A stretch of DNA of 64,000 nt from Sphingobium soli (GTDB lineage: Bacteria; Pseudomonadota; Alphaproteobacteria; Sphingomonadales; Sphingomonadaceae): positions 62,001-126,000 of the forward strand of contig NZ_JAJGNP010000001.1 in the NCBI RefSeq assembly GCF_020782245.1, in the 5' to 3' direction. Of this stretch, positions 49,361-59,258 are shown piece after piece. Below the pieces are notes generated by a model, which did not search any database, had not been told where the DNA came from, and was given only the letters and a program-made list of their open reading frames with translations. Positions within the stretch are counted from its first letter, which is position 1. Each line of letters opens with the position of its first letter. The translations under genes and the position numbers were made by a program.

Positions 49361-50695
49361 ATGCCGTCGACCGTATCCGCCGCTACCCTCAACCCCGAAC
49401 TGATGGCGGAAATCGACGCCAGCGGTCAAGTGGGCCGCGCCGCGCAGGAAATCGGCCAGCTGATCGAGGCGGACATACCCAAGGTCGCGGAGGCCTTTTT
49501 CACTTCCTACATGCGCGACACCGGGCTGGACCAGCGATTGGGCAGCGCGGTCGTGGAACGAATCCGCACTGAGGCGCGGCATTATGTCGAACAGAAACTG
49601 CTGCATTTTCAGCAGGGCGACTGGGCGCGATCGGCCGCCAATTGCGTGCGCCATGCGCGCAAGCATGACGTTTCGGTTCGGGCGGTCATCACCGCAGTCG
49701 CCAGCGCCAACGAAACCATCCTGGATCTGCTGTGGGAACGATGCGCCGACGATCCGGCGCGCGCACGCGGATTGCAACGGGCGATGTTGCAGATTGCGAT
49801 GCTTGATTCGGGCGTCATGAGCAATGTGCTGGCCAATGATCAGGCCGAAGCGCAGAAATCCGAGCGGCAGCGCTATGGTCTGTTGTTCGAGCAGCGCATC
49901 ATGGGCGAAATCGACGGCGCGACGAAACTGGGCGAATCACTGCGCGAACAGGCCAAGGATGCGTCGGCCGCGACCCGCGGCATGCTGGGCAAGGCGTCCG
50001 AAGTCGCCGCCGCCGCCGAACAGTCGGCTCTGGCGATGCGTGAAGCCGCGCGCACCTCTGCCGGCCTCATCCGCGCGATCGAAGACGCGCGCACCGAAGT
50101 CGAGGGCGCGGCCGACGTAGCGCAACGCGCCGCGCAGCAATCGGGCGACGCCGTCAGCATGTCCGCCACCCTGTCCGAGCATGCCAAATCGATCGAATCC
50201 ATCCTGGGCCTGATCCGCGACATCGCCGGCCAGACCAATTTGCTGGCGCTCAACGCCACGATCGAAGCGGCGCGTGCAGGGGATGCGGGGCGCGGCTTTG
50301 CGGTCGTGGCGCAGGAGGTCAAGAGCCTCGCCAACCAGACCGCGCGCGCAACCGACGAAATCGCCGGCAAGATCGCCGATATCCAGAATTCGACGCGCCA
50401 GTCGGTCGAAACCAACGAGCGTATCCGCGACACCGTCGGCGAGGTTCAGGCCAGCGCCGATCGCATCCGCCACGCCATGGACGCGCAGGCGCAGACCGTC
50501 ACGATGATAACCGCGGCTGTGGACGAAACCGCGCTGGCCGCTGATTCGATGTCCAGCACCATTTCCGCGATCCGCCAGGATACGGAGATCGTCGCGTCGG
50601 AAATCGACCAGCTGGAACGCGGCTTCATGAGCGTGGAGGGCAAATTGGCGGGGCTGCGCAATGCGTCGTCCGACTTTGGGCGGCAGGTCGCCTGA
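49361..50695 (+). CDS. Soluble globin-type methyl-accepting chemotaxis protein
   Basis: A 444-residue receptor without transmembrane segments. Residues ~15-160 form a protoglobin-like sensor ('[20 protein letters not shown]', '[19 protein letters not shown]', with candidate proximal His). The C-terminal half is a signalling domain with the hairpin '[20 protein letters not shown]' and '[19 protein letters not shown]'. HemAT-type proteins sense O2 through haem. ATG 49361 with AAGGG upstream is preferred over 49292 and 49316. It is divergent from sdhC. No chemotaxis genes are nearby. Confidence 0.85.
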   Translation: MPSTVSAATLNPELMAEIDASGQVGRAAQEIGQLIEADIPKVAEAFFTSYMRDTGLDQRLGSAVVERIRTEARHYVEQKLLHFQQGDWARSAANCVRHARKHDVSVRAVITAVASANETILDLLWERCADDPARARGLQRAMLQIAMLDSGVMSNVLANDQAEAQKSERQRYGLLFEQRIMGEIDGATKLGESLREQAKDASAATRGMLGKASEVAAAAEQSALAMREAARTSAGLIRAIEDARTEVEGAADVAQRAAQQSGDAVSMSATLSEHAKSIESILGLIRDIAGQTNLLALNATIEAARAGDAGRGFAVVAQEVKSLANQTARATDEIAGKIADIQNSTRQSVETNERIRDTVGEVQASADRIRHAMDAQAQTVTMITAAVDETALAADSMSSTISAIRQDTEIVASEIDQLERGFMSVEGKLAGLRNASSDFGRQVA

Positions 50696-50734
50696 CGCTT
50701 CCCCTCCCTTGCATGCTGGAGTAAGGCCGGCGGC

Positions 50735-51736
50735 ATGAATGATGCCGTCGCCGCGCCAGCCGGGCAAAGCTGGAAAGTCACCCTGCCCTGCACCCGCGCC
50801 GAGGCCGAGGCATTAGACGGCGACATCGCCGCCTTCGCCCTGATGGACCGCCCGCCGGTTTTGATGACCAGCGAGGCCAATCCCGACGACGAGGATCAGT
50901 GGCAGCTGGATGCCTATTTCGAAGGCAAGCCCAGCGCCGCTGCCGTGAAACTGCTCAAGACGCTGGTGCCCAGCGCCACCGGGACAAAACCCCTTATCGA
51001 GCAACTGCCCGACGAAGATTGGGTGACGATCAGCCAGCAGGGGCTGGAGGCCGTCACCGCCGGCCGCTTCCACGTCCGCAATCTGGCCAGCGATCCGGAA
51101 GCGCCGGGGCATGTCAATCTGCTGATCGAGGCCAGCCGCGCCTTTGGCACAGGCCAGCATGAAACCACCGCCGGATGCCTCGCCATGCTGGACCGGATGC
51201 GGCGCGTGGGCATGCGATACCGCAATGTCGCCGACATCGGCACCGGCACGGGGCTGCTTGCCTTTGCCGCGCTGAACCTCTGGCCGCGCGCGCACGCCAT
51301 CGCGTCGGACATCGACCCGGTTGCGGTGGAAATCAGCGCCGACAATGCCCGCGCCAATGGAGTCACGCTGGGCAGCGGCGCCGGGAAATTGGCGCTGGTG
51401 ACGGCAGCGGGCGCCGACCATGCCGCAATCATCGGCCGCGCGCCCTATGACCTGCTGATCGCCAACATCCTGGCCGGTCCGCTGATCGAACTCGCGCCTT
51501 CCTTATGCGCCCTGGTCGAGGATGGCGGCACGATCGTCCTGGCAGGCCTGCTGAACGGCCAGGCTAATGCTGTCCTGGCGGCCTATCGGGCGCAGGGCAT
51601 GCGCCTCGCTGAACGCAGCGACCGTGGCGACTGGCCGACATTGCGGCTGCGCAAGCGGCCCCGTATCGGCTGGAAGAGGCCGCAACGACTGCGAGCGAAC
51701 GCGCGCGGCGAAGCGCCCGGTTTTGGCAGCATCTAA
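50735..51736 (+). CDS. prmA: Ribosomal protein L11 methyltransferase
   Basis: SAM-dependent methylation of ribosomal protein L11. It is 333 residues: an N-terminal substrate domain, 'EASRAFGTGQHETTAGCLAM', the SAM loop 'VADIGTGTGLLAFAAL' and 'YDLLIANILAGPLIELAP' (NILA-type motif IV). The C-terminal ~30 residues are basic and probably disordered. Confidence 0.92.
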   Translation: MNDAVAAPAGQSWKVTLPCTRAEAEALDGDIAAFALMDRPPVLMTSEANPDDEDQWQLDAYFEGKPSAAAVKLLKTLVPSATGTKPLIEQLPDEDWVTISQQGLEAVTAGRFHVRNLASDPEAPGHVNLLIEASRAFGTGQHETTAGCLAMLDRMRRVGMRYRNVADIGTGTGLLAFAALNLWPRAHAIASDIDPVAVEISADNARANGVTLGSGAGKLALVTAAGADHAAIIGRAPYDLLIANILAGPLIELAPSLCALVEDGGTIVLAGLLNGQANAVLAAYRAQGMRLAERSDRGDWPTLRLRKRPRIGWKRPQRLRANARGEAPGFGSI

Positions 51737-51754
51737 ACCCTCAAGGAGACGATC

Positions 51755-52471
51755 ATGACCATCGTGCGCGAACCGCTGGTTCATCAGATTGACGGAGAGC
51801 CGTTCGAGCATATGGTCGTCGCCGATGCCAAGGCCGGTCCGCGCCCAGGCATCCTGCTCTTCCCCAATGTGCTCGGCACCAAGGAAGCGGATGTCGCCTA
51901 TGCGCAGAAACTGGCGGAGCTTAATTACAGCCTGTTGGTGGTCGACCTGTATGGACAGGGCAAGCGCACCACCCGGGCCGAGCCGGATGCGGCTCGTTAC
52001 ATGAATGCGCTGCGCGCCGACCGCGCCCTTTTGCGCGACCGGCTCAACGCGGCGCATATGGTGCTCAAGGGGCTGGACATGGTGGACGCGGACCGGACGG
52101 CAGCTATCGGTTTCTGCTTCGGCGGCCTGTGCGTCCTCGACCTGGCGCGCAGCGGCGCGGACATTGCGGGCGGCGTCAGCTTCCATGGCGTCTATGATCC
52201 GCCGCCCTTCCCCTATGCCGCCATCAGCGCAAAACTGCTGGTCTGCCATGGCTGGGACGACCCGATCGCTCCGCCCGAGGCGACGATGGGGCTTGCCCGT
52301 GAACTGACGGAAGCCGGATGCGACTGGCAAATCCATGCCTATGGCCACACCGGGCATGCCTTTACTGACGAATCGGCCAAAATGCCTGACAAGGGCTTGG
52401 CCTACAGCCCCGCCGCAGATCGGCGGAGCTTCCAGGCGATGACGAATTTCCTGTCTGAGCTGTTCGACTGA
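51755..52471 (+). CDS. Dienelactone hydrolase family protein
   Basis: A 238-residue alpha/beta hydrolase. 'IGFCFGGLCVLDLARSG' has Cys in the nucleophile elbow as in dienelactone hydrolases, Asp is in 'CHGWDDPIAP' and His in 'GHTGHAFTDESA'. It starts 18 bp after prmA, preceded by AAGGAGACGATC. The true substrate is unknown, as most relatives do not act in chlorocatechol degradation. Confidence 0.9.
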   Translation: MTIVREPLVHQIDGEPFEHMVVADAKAGPRPGILLFPNVLGTKEADVAYAQKLAELNYSLLVVDLYGQGKRTTRAEPDAARYMNALRADRALLRDRLNAAHMVLKGLDMVDADRTAAIGFCFGGLCVLDLARSGADIAGGVSFHGVYDPPPFPYAAISAKLLVCHGWDDPIAPPEATMGLARELTEAGCDWQIHAYGHTGHAFTDESAKMPDKGLAYSPAADRRSFQAMTNFLSELFD

Positions 52472-52489
52472 CGCGCCAACGCGCATCTG

Positions 52490-53620
52490 TCACAGATCGT
52501 CGATCATCTCCGCCAGCACGGCCAGGCAATCCTTGGCCAACTGCATCGACCGAGCCGGCGACCAGCCATAATCGGCGTCGGGCAGGTCGTTATTGTCCTT
52601 GAAGGGCATTTCCAGCGTCATGGCCACCGCCCCGAACCGCTCCGCCACCTGATTGGTGGACATGGACAGATTGGCCTTGCCCGCGCCGGCAACCGGATAG
52701 CCCAGCCGCGTCTGAAAATCGGGCGTGCGCTGCGCCAGCGTGTCACGATAGCGATGATAGAGCTGCGATTGACGCTCGGTGATGGAAGGAATGCCGTCAA
52801 AGCCTGCGATAAAGACGGCGGGAATAGCCTCGTCGCCATGGACGTCCATCGCGAAATGGACGCCGCTTTCATCCATGGCGTCGCGCACCATCAGCACTTC
52901 CGGGCTTCGTTCCGCGCTGGGTTCGTGCCATTCGCGGTTGAGGTTGACGCCAGCCGCATTGGTGCGCAGATGCCCGCGCCGGCTGCCGTCGGGATTCATA
53001 TTGGGGACAAGATGGATCGTCGCCTTCTGCCGCAACAAGCGCGCGACGGCGTCTTCTTCGTCGCACAATCGTTCCAGCGCGCCTTCCATCCACCACTGCG
53101 CCATGGTTTCGCCCGGATGCTGGCGCGCATAGAGCCACAGCTGCTTAGGACCATCGCCCAGCGTCAGCATGTCCATCGGTTGCCCGTCCAGCGTCAGACC
53201 CAATTCGCGATGAACCACGCCCGGCTGCCCCGCCGCCCAGGCGATCAGGTCATGATGGCGTTCCATCGAATAGGGCGCGAAATAGGCGATCCACACGGCA
53301 TTGCTATCGGGCGTCAGGCGGATGGTGAGCGTGCCGTCGGCATAGCTGGTGTCGGCAAGAAACCAGTTTTCGCGATCTTCGCTGACGCGGGCGCAATAGC
53401 CGGGCCAGCCATCCGGATAGGCCGACCGCGCGCCATTGACGATGGCCAGTTCCACATCCTGCCCCGCCGCGTTGGCCAGGCGGAAATGGAACCACTGGTA
53501 AAAATCGCTCTGATGATCGGTGACGATCTCCAGTTCGGCGCGCGGGCCTGACGCCGTGTCGGTGATGGAAAGGACGCGAATGTTGCCGCTATCGAAAGCG
53601 CTGGAAATGCTGATGCTCAT
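52490..53620 (-). CDS. M14 zinc carboxypeptidase (cytosolic CCP-like)
   Basis: A 376-residue enzyme with no signal peptide. An N-terminal beta domain (~1-130) precedes the M14 domain: zinc ligands His and Glu in '[16 protein letters not shown]', Arg/Asn residues in '[20 protein letters not shown]' and the third ligand in '[11 protein letters not shown]'. The catalytic Glu is probably in '[13 protein letters not shown]'. This two-domain form is that of bacterial relatives of cytosolic carboxypeptidases. It overlaps the DUF4136 gene by 4 nt. Confidence 0.88.
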   Translation of the reverse strand: MSISISSAFDSGNIRVLSITDTASGPRAELEIVTDHQSDFYQWFHFRLANAAGQDVELAIVNGARSAYPDGWPGYCARVSEDRENWFLADTSYADGTLTIRLTPDSNAVWIAYFAPYSMERHHDLIAWAAGQPGVVHRELGLTLDGQPMDMLTLGDGPKQLWLYARQHPGETMAQWWMEGALERLCDEEDAVARLLRQKATIHLVPNMNPDGSRRGHLRTNAAGVNLNREWHEPSAERSPEVLMVRDAMDESGVHFAMDVHGDEAIPAVFIAGFDGIPSITERQSQLYHRYRDTLAQRTPDFQTRLGYPVAGAGKANLSMSTNQVAERFGAVAMTLEMPFKDNNDLPDADYGWSPARSMQLAKDCLAVLAEMIDDL

Positions 53621-54210
53621 TTGACCGTTATAGTGCGCCCGGATTCGCCAGGATAGCCCCTGATCAACGCACTGGCGAGCTTCTGTGCGGCGGCGGCGGG
53701 TTGCGCCTCGGCCGATCCCTGCTTGCCTTCGGTATAGGCGCGACCTTCCCAGATCGTCGTCGAATCGGATCGCCGGCGCAATTGCACGTGCAACTCGGTC
53801 GTCACGATATCCTTGGGCTTGCCGGACAGGTTGATGCCAACGCCCAGCCCCAGGCCGGAATAGCCACCGCTGCCAACGCCGCCGCCAACACCCACGCTCA
53901 CTGGCCGGCCGCTGCGATCGACGCCGCCGGGCCGGAAGCTGCGGCGAAAGTTGACGAGCGCGACATAGTCGCTGCTGGCGCCCTCTGGCACGGGTTCAAA
54001 GCCCACCTGCGCAAACTGCTGCTGCACCGACGCGGCATAGGTGCGAAACTCCAGGCTGACATCGGGATTGCCAGGCATTTCTTCCACGGCGATCGTGCCG
54101 GATCGCGCCGGATTGTCGATGTGAAAGCGCGTCACTTCCACCGGCGGAACGGTCGCACAGGCGGCGAGCGGCAAAGCTAGAATGGCGGCAATCAGGGGAC
54201 GCTTTGACAT
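53617..54210 (-). CDS. DUF4136 lipoprotein
   Basis: A 197-residue lipoprotein with signal '[13 protein letters not shown]' (Cys ~18), then 'VEVTRFHI', '[20 protein letters not shown]' and a Gly-rich loop ('[20 protein letters not shown]'), matching DUF4136. It probably sits in the outer membrane. Function is unknown. It is translationally coupled to the downstream carboxypeptidase. Confidence 0.85.
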   Translation of the reverse strand: MSKRPLIAAILALPLAACATVPPVEVTRFHIDNPARSGTIAVEEMPGNPDVSLEFRTYAASVQQQFAQVGFEPVPEGASSDYVALVNFRRSFRPGGVDRSGRPVSVGVGGGVGSGGYSGLGLGVGINLSGKPKDIVTTELHVQLRRRSDSTTIWEGRAYTEGKQGSAEAQPAAAAQKLASALIRGYPGESGRTITVK

Positions 54211-54332
54211 GACTTCACTCCAACGGGCATGTGCCGGATAGACGGCGCGACGGATCTAATCCCCTCTCAACGCGTAAAGCCACGAAGTTGCTGCATCGAC
54301 GATGAACAGGGGTAAAAATGGGCGCATCGCGC

Positions 54333-54359
54333 TTGACTTTGAACGCCCCGGCCCATAGG
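54333..54359 (+). promoter_or_regulatory. Candidate rpmJ promoter
   Basis: TTGACT at 54333-54338 and CATAGG at 54354-54359 are 15 bp apart and about 53 bp before the rpmJ start. The -35 is good but the spacing is short and the -10 weak. Confidence 0.3.
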
Positions 54360-54411
54360 GGCAGCGCTTCGAAATTCAGACCGAAACCAGATTCATCAAA
54401 GGCCGACTGCC

Positions 54412-54537
54412 ATGAAGATCCGCAACTCGCTCAAGTCGCTCAAGGGCCGCCACCGGGACAACCGCGTGATCCGTCGTCGCGGCCGCACCTATGTCATCAA
54501 CAAGACCAATCGTCGCTTCAAGGCTCGCCAGGGCTAA
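54412..54537 (+). CDS. rpmJ: 50S ribosomal protein L36, zinc-free type
   Basis: 41 codons reading '[20 protein letters not shown]' and ending '[12 protein letters not shown]', the clear L36 pattern. The four zinc-binding Cys/His positions are absent (C-minus form, YkgO-like). No zinc-binding copy is seen in this window. The gene is monocistronic with its own terminator downstream. Confidence 0.93.
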   Translation: MKIRNSLKSLKGRHRDNRVIRRRGRTYVINKTNRRFKARQG

Positions 54538-54581
54538 ACGACGATCGTCGCTTCCTTTTGGAAGCTGCGTAACGAATTATG

Positions 54582-54612
54582 AAGGCGCCCGGTCGATGAT
54601 CGGGCGCCTTTT
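54582..54612 (+). terminator. Rho-independent terminator after rpmJ
   Basis: AAGGCGCCCG (54582-54591) pairs perfectly with CGGGCGCCTT (54601-54610) around a 9-nt loop and runs into TTTT. Confidence 0.88.
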
Positions 54613-54637
54613 CGCGTTGTCAAAGCCGATGGCAACG

Positions 54638-54674
54638 CTTGGGTTCCGGCAAGACCCTCTCGCCGGAACCCAAG
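54638..54674 (-). terminator. Hairpin after pyk
   Basis: CTTGGGTTCCGGC (54638-54650) and GCCGGAACCCAAG (54662-54674) form a perfect 13-bp stem with an 11-nt loop directly after the pyk stop. There is no T-run, so termination may be Rho-assisted or the hairpin may protect the 3' end. Confidence 0.55.
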
Positions 54675-54677
54675 GCA

Positions 54678-56144
54678 TCAGAAGGATGGCGATTCGTCGC
54701 GGCCCTTGAGCTCGTCGCCGCGAATGGCCGCGACATGCAGGACGTTCGTCGATCCTGGCGTGCCAAAGGGAACGCCGGCCAGCACGACGATCTTGCCGCC
54801 CTTTTCGGACATGCCATGACGCAGCGCCATCCGCCGGGCCTTGCCGATCATCTCCTCGAAATTGCCGATATCCTTGGTGCGAACGGCATGGACCCCCCAG
54901 GTCAGGCCGAGCTTGCGCGCCGTGTCCGATCGCGGCGTCAGCGCCAGGATGGACGCCGATGGCCGCTCGCGCGCGACCCGGCGGACGGTGCTGCCCGATG
55001 AGGTGAAGCAGGTGATAGCGCTGGCACCCATGACCGAGACGATGCTGCTCGCCGCTTCGGCCAAGGCGTCGGCGGTGGTTGGATCGGGCCGCGTCTCCGT
55101 GAAGTGCAACCGCGCCAGATAGCCCGGATCGCGCTCGACGCTGTGGGCGATGCTGTCCATCATCGTGACCGCTTCGACCGGCCAGTCGCCAGCTGCCGTC
55201 TCGGCCGACAGCATGATCGCGTCGGCGCCATCATAGACCGCCGTTGCGACGTCGGACACTTCGGCGCGGGTCGGCGATGGCGACTTGATCATTGATTCGA
55301 GCATCTGGGTCGCGACAACCACCGGCCGTCCCAGCGTGCGCGCGGTGGCGACAATCTGTTTCTGAAGCGGCGGCACGGCCTGCGGCGGCAGTTCGACGCC
55401 CAGGTCGCCACGCGCCACCATCACGCCATCGGCCAGTTCGATGATCTCTTCCAGCCGCTGCACTGCGGAGGGCTTTTCGATTTTCGCCATGAGCGCGCCA
55501 TGACCGCCCATCAGCTTGCGCGCTTCGGCGAGGTCTTCGGGTCGTTGCACGAAGCTGAGCGCGATCCAGTCGCAGCCCTGCTCCACCGCGAAGCTCAGGT
55601 CACGGCGATCCTTGTCCGTCAGCGCGGGCACCGGCACGACGACGTCCGGTACATTGACGCCCTTGCGATTGGACAGGGTGCCGCCGACTTCGACGATGGT
55701 GTCGATACGATCGTCGCTGACCGCCTTCACCCGAAGGACCAGCTTGCCATCGTCGAGCAGCAACCGTGTTTCAGGAACCAGCGCCGCGTAGATTTCAGGG
55801 TGGGGAAGATTGACGCGCCGGGCATCGCCAGGCGTTTCGTCCTGATCCAGCACGAAGGCAGCACCCTTTTCCAGGATGGCAAGGCCCTTTTCGAAGGTGC
55901 CGACGCGCAGCTTTGGCCCCTGAAGGTCGCCTAATATCGTAGTCGGCCGGTTGAATTCCTTTTCCAGCGCGCGGATGGAGGCAATGCGCGCGGCATGATC
56001 CTCATGCGCGCCATGGCTCATATTGATGCGGAAGGCGTCGGCCCCGGCGACGAAAAGCGCCCGGATCATTTCGGGCGTATCGCTCGCGGGGCCAAGGGTT
56101 GCCAGAATGCGCACCTTTCGCGAGCGGGGCGGTAACTTAGTCAT
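54678..56144 (-). CDS. pyk: Pyruvate kinase
   Basis: Converts phosphoenolpyruvate and ADP to pyruvate and ATP. It is 488 residues: 'VRILATLGPASDTPEMIRAL' start, 'DALIRINMSHG'-type phosphate site seen as 'FRINMSHGAHE', metal and catalytic 'LMAKIEKPSAVQRLEEI' and 'VMVARGDLGVELPPQ', then 'QMLESMIKSPSPTRAEVSD'. The complete C-terminal allosteric domain is present. Confidence 0.97.
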   Translation of the reverse strand: MTKLPPRSRKVRILATLGPASDTPEMIRALFVAGADAFRINMSHGAHEDHAARIASIRALEKEFNRPTTILGDLQGPKLRVGTFEKGLAILEKGAAFVLDQDETPGDARRVNLPHPEIYAALVPETRLLLDDGKLVLRVKAVSDDRIDTIVEVGGTLSNRKGVNVPDVVVPVPALTDKDRRDLSFAVEQGCDWIALSFVQRPEDLAEARKLMGGHGALMAKIEKPSAVQRLEEIIELADGVMVARGDLGVELPPQAVPPLQKQIVATARTLGRPVVVATQMLESMIKSPSPTRAEVSDVATAVYDGADAIMLSAETAAGDWPVEAVTMMDSIAHSVERDPGYLARLHFTETRPDPTTADALAEAASSIVSVMGASAITCFTSSGSTVRRVARERPSASILALTPRSDTARKLGLTWGVHAVRTKDIGNFEEMIGKARRMALRHGMSEKGGKIVVLAGVPFGTPGSTNVLHVAAIRGDELKGRDESPSF

Positions 56145-56261
56145 GTCTTCTCCTGACCGTCATGATCGCGCCGGGCCTGACCCTTGGCCTTGCCAGCGCG
56201 TCGTTATGGGTTATCCGTGCTGCACGACAGGATGATGTAGTTTCAGCGAAAAGGATCGCCG

Positions 56262-56561
56262 ATGGCCGACACCATACTCACCGATGCGGTTGCCGCAACC
56301 GCCTTCCGACGCCTGGTGGCGCATTTGCAGCACCGGACCGACGTGCAGAATATCGATCTGATGGGGGCGGCGGGCTTCTGCCGCAACTGCCTGGCCGACT
56401 GGGTGGCGCAGGCGCATGGCGACGTGACCCGGGATGAAGCGCGCGAGATCATCCACGGCATGCCCTTTGCCCAGTGGAAGGCGCAGCATCAGGGCGAAGC
56501 CACGCCCGACCAGATCGCAAAGATGCAGGAGAGTGTGGCGAAGAACGCCGACAACCATTAG
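56262..56561 (+). CDS. DUF1244 protein
   Basis: A 99-residue protein with '[20 protein letters not shown]' and then '[11 protein letters not shown]', the constant core of DUF1244, including the Cys-x2-Cys pair. '[14 protein letters not shown]' follows. The role is unknown, although the family is widespread in Proteobacteria. AAGGATCG lies upstream of ATG 56262. It is 56 bp before the gapR gene on the same strand and may share its transcript. Confidence 0.88.
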   Translation: MADTILTDAVAATAFRRLVAHLQHRTDVQNIDLMGAAGFCRNCLADWVAQAHGDVTRDEAREIIHGMPFAQWKAQHQGEATPDQIAKMQESVAKNADNH

Positions 56562-56617
56562 AGGCGAGCGCCAATCCGATTCTTTCGGCCGATTCACATT
56601 CACATACGGAGAACCCC

Positions 56618-56860
56618 ATGAGCGAGGGCAACGTTGCCGCCGATCAGCTACGCCTTTTCATCGAGCGCATCGAGCGGTTGGAAGAGGAAAAGAAGGGCAT
56701 CGGCGACGATATCAAGGACGTCTATCTGGAGGCAAAGGCCAATGGATATGACGGCAAGATCATGCGCCAGATCGTCCGCTTGCGGAAGATGCAGCCGCAC
56801 GACCGGCAGGAAATGGAGGCTATCCTCCAGACCTACCTCGCCGCGCTGGGGATGGAGTAA
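56618..56860 (+). CDS. gapR: DUF2312 protein (GapR-type nucleoid-associated protein)
   Basis: An 80-residue, mostly helical protein: '[20 protein letters not shown]' coiled coil and '[20 protein letters not shown]', then '[17 protein letters not shown]'. This is the DUF2312 pattern; the Caulobacter member GapR clamps overtwisted DNA and aids topoisomerases. GGAG lies 6 nt before ATG 56618. Confidence 0.93.
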   Translation: MSEGNVAADQLRLFIERIERLEEEKKGIGDDIKDVYLEAKANGYDGKIMRQIVRLRKMQPHDRQEMEAILQTYLAALGME

Positions 56861-56971
56861 CTTTTCCCCCGGGCCTGTCCGGACCGGCACGAGCGCCTGC
56901 GACATTGCAGGATCGGGGCGCGCTCGTTAGAGAGCGCGCTTCGGATCATAGATATTATCGGGAGAAAGGCC

Positions 56972-57715
56972 GTGGCCGGCCATTCCAAATTCAAGAACAT
57001 CATGCATCGCAAGGGCGCGCAGGACAAGAAGCGGTCCTCGATGTTCTCCAAGCTGAGCCGGGAAATCACCGTCGCAGCCAAGATGGGCATGCCCGACCCG
57101 GACATGAACCCACGCCTGCGCCTGGCCGTCAATGCCGCCAAGGCGCAGTCGATGCCAAAGGACAATATCCAGCGCGCGATCGACAAGGCGTCGGGCGGCG
57201 ACATGGAGAATTATGAGGAAGTGCGCTACGAGGGCTATGGTCCGGGCGGCGTTGCCATCATCGTCGAGGCGTTGACTGACAACCGCAACCGCACCGCCAC
57301 CAACGTCCGCACGGCCTTTTCCAAAAATGGCGGCAATCTGGGCGCATCGGGCGCGGTTAGCCATGGCTTCGAACATCTCGGCCTCATCACCTATCCGGCC
57401 AGCGCGGGCGATGCCGATGCTGTATTCGAAGCGGCGCTGGAAGCAGGCGCTGACGATGTGTCCTCCAACGAGGACGAGCACGAAATCTGGACCGCGATGG
57501 ACGCGCTGCACCAAGTCGCCAAGGCGCTGGAAGCCAAGCTGGGCGAGGCGGACGGCGCCAAGCTCGCCTGGAGGCCGACCACTACGGTCGAGGTCGACGA
57601 GAGCAATGCCGGCACGCTGATGAAGCTGGTCGACACGCTGGAAGATGATGACGACGTCCAGACTGTCTGGGGCAATTATGAAGTGTCGGATGACGTGATG
57701 GAGAAGCTGGGCTGA
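56972..57715 (+). CDS. yebC: YebC/PmpR family DNA-binding regulator
   Basis: A 247-residue protein of the YebC family: '[20 protein letters not shown]' start, '[15 protein letters not shown]', '[20 protein letters not shown]' and '[16 protein letters not shown]'. Family members act as transcription regulators or, for YebC2-type, in translation of difficult stretches. The start is GTG 56972 with GGAG upstream. It is followed 40 bp later by ruvC, a frequent pairing. Confidence 0.94.
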   Translation: MAGHSKFKNIMHRKGAQDKKRSSMFSKLSREITVAAKMGMPDPDMNPRLRLAVNAAKAQSMPKDNIQRAIDKASGGDMENYEEVRYEGYGPGGVAIIVEALTDNRNRTATNVRTAFSKNGGNLGASGAVSHGFEHLGLITYPASAGDADAVFEAALEAGADDVSSNEDEHEIWTAMDALHQVAKALEAKLGEADGAKLAWRPTTTVEVDESNAGTLMKLVDTLEDDDDVQTVWGNYEVSDDVMEKLG

Positions 57716-57755
57716 GACGCCCCGCCGCCGTCCCTATCCGACCCGCCCCTGCATC

Positions 57756-58247
57756 ATGATCCTGCTCGGTCTTGACCCCGGCCTTGGCACGACCGGTTGG
57801 GGCCTGATCGCGGCCGACGGCAATCGCCTGACTCATATCGGCAATGGTCAGATCAAGACCGACGCGGGCATGGCGCTGGCGACACGTTTGCTGGCGATCG
57901 ACTTGGCGCTCACCGATCTGATCCTGGAGCACCGCCCCGATGGCGCGGCGGTCGAGGAAGTGTTCGTCAACGTCAATCCGCAATCCACCTTGAAGCTGGG
58001 ACAGGCGCGCGGCGTGGTTCTGCTCGCCGCGTCGCGATCGGGCATGGAGGTGGGCGAATATGCCGCGCGGCTGGTCAAGAAGTCCGTCGTCGGTGTCGGA
58101 AACGCATCGAAGGACCAGGTCCATGCCATGGTGCAGCGCCTGCTGCCGGGGGCGAGGATTGCAGGGCCTGATGCGGCCGACGCCTTGGCCGTTGCGATCA
58201 CCCACGCCCATCATTTGGCAAGCGCGCGGCGGATTCCGCGTGGATAA
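57756..58247 (+). CDS. ruvC: Holliday junction endonuclease RuvC
   Basis: Cuts Holliday junctions symmetrically in recombination. It is 163 residues: first catalytic Asp in '[13 protein letters not shown]', Glu in '[20 protein letters not shown]' and Asp pair in '[17 protein letters not shown]'. ruvA and ruvB, often directly downstream, are replaced by convergent genes here. Confidence 0.96.
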   Translation: MILLGLDPGLGTTGWGLIAADGNRLTHIGNGQIKTDAGMALATRLLAIDLALTDLILEHRPDGAAVEEVFVNVNPQSTLKLGQARGVVLLAASRSGMEVGEYAARLVKKSVVGVGNASKDQVHAMVQRLLPGARIAGPDAADALAVAITHAHHLASARRIPRG

Positions 58248-58277
58248 GCCATGGGGGCGGCACGCCGCCCCTTTACT

Positions 58278-58556
58278 TCACTGCCAGTCGAAAGAGAGCG
58301 GCGCTTCGCGAAAGGCGAAGCGGTCGAGATGATCTGCAACGACCTGTTTGAAGCGGCCGACATCTGCTTCGGGACTGGGTTCCAGGGAGACAATCAGTAC
58401 ATCGGGCTGGGCCTCCATATGGATCGCCCCCATTGGGAAGGCGATATCCCCCCTATCCGTGTCAAACCGGACCTCGAACTTGTGGCTCCAATGTTTGCAC
58501 AGTTGCTGGAGATAGCGGCTGGCGCTGGTGGTGGGGACGGTTGCGGTAATGGTCAT
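58278..58556 (-). CDS. DUF2218 protein
   Basis: A 92-residue protein with 'ASRYLQQLCKHWSHKFEVRF' and 'DVLIVSLEPS' then 'VVADHLDRFAFREAPLSFDW', the DUF2218 pattern. Family function is unproven; relatives often sit with siderophore or iron-related regulators. It starts 3 bp after the PadR gene and is surely co-transcribed with it. Confidence 0.86.
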   Translation of the reverse strand: MTITATVPTTSASRYLQQLCKHWSHKFEVRFDTDRGDIAFPMGAIHMEAQPDVLIVSLEPSPEADVGRFKQVVADHLDRFAFREAPLSFDWQ

Positions 58557-58559
58557 GGG

Positions 58560-59201
58560 TCAGAGCCTTTCGATCTTGCTGGCGGCTTCGTCGATCAGGG
58601 CGGCAACGTCGAACATGGTCTGGTTGTCGGCCCCTTCCTTTTCAAGCCGTTGCTGGACGGCGAAGCGTAGATTGTGCATCGCGCGGCGGACAGGCGCCGG
58701 GTCGACGCGCTCCGCCCTGCGGGCGAGCTGAGCGAGCCGCTCCATCGCCTGATCGAGTGCGGCCTTTTCTTCCGCGAGCTTGGCATGGCCAGCGTCGGTG
58801 ATAGCGAAGCGCTTGCGGCTGCTTTCGCCCGGCTGCTCTACGATCAATTCCATATCCGAAAGCAATGTGAGCGTGGGATAGACCACCCCCGGACTAGGCG
58901 CATAGACCTCTCCCGATAGCGCCTCGATCGCGCGGATGAGGTCGTAGCCATGACGCGGTTCATCGGCGATCAGCTTGAGCAGGACCAGCCGCAGCGCATC
59001 ATTTTCAAAAACCCGCCGGCGCCCGCCGCCGCCTCGTCCACCACCGCCGCCGCGAAGACCATGATGTCCAAATGTATCGCCGCCAAAGCCACCGGCATGG
59101 CCTTCGCGACCGCCGAAGCCGACACCGAATGAGACAGCTACGCCGGCATGGTTCCGCCTGCAACGAGTGCGACTGCGATCGGCCGTCCATAGAGTATGCA
59201 T
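58560..59201 (-). CDS. PadR family regulator with Gly/His-rich N-terminal segment
   Basis: A 213-residue regulator. Residues ~27-62 are a Gly/His/Arg-rich low-complexity segment ('FGHHGLRGGGGGRGGGG'). The PadR winged HTH follows ('LRLVLLKLIADEPRHGYDLI', 'PSPGVVYPTLTLLSDMELI'), and the C-terminal helices dimerise. The His-rich part could bind metal, but this is inference. ATG 59199-59201 lies ~23 bp after the predicted transcription start. It likely represses itself and the DUF2218 gene. Confidence 0.85.
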   Translation of the reverse strand: MHTLWTADRSRTRCRRNHAGVAVSFGVGFGGREGHAGGFGGDTFGHHGLRGGGGGRGGGGRRRVFENDALRLVLLKLIADEPRHGYDLIRAIEALSGEVYAPSPGVVYPTLTLLSDMELIVEQPGESSRKRFAITDAGHAKLAEEKAALDQAMERLAQLARRAERVDPAPVRRAMHNLRFAVQQRLEKEGADNQTMFDVAALIDEAASKIERL

Positions 59202-59214
59202 ATTCCAAATTCCT

Positions 59215-59258
59215 TATCTTGATAGGTCTAGATATATCTTTAATTTGCATGTCGTCAA
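59215..59258 (-). promoter_or_regulatory. Promoter and candidate operator of padR-DUF2218
   Basis: On the minus strand TTGACG (59258-59253) and TATATC (59236-59231) are 16 bp apart, a good sigma70 pair in an AT-rich island. Over and just after the -10 lie two palindromes: AGATATATCT (59230-59239) and TATCTTGATA (59215-59224). Binding here by the PadR protein would block transcription. Confidence 0.6.
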
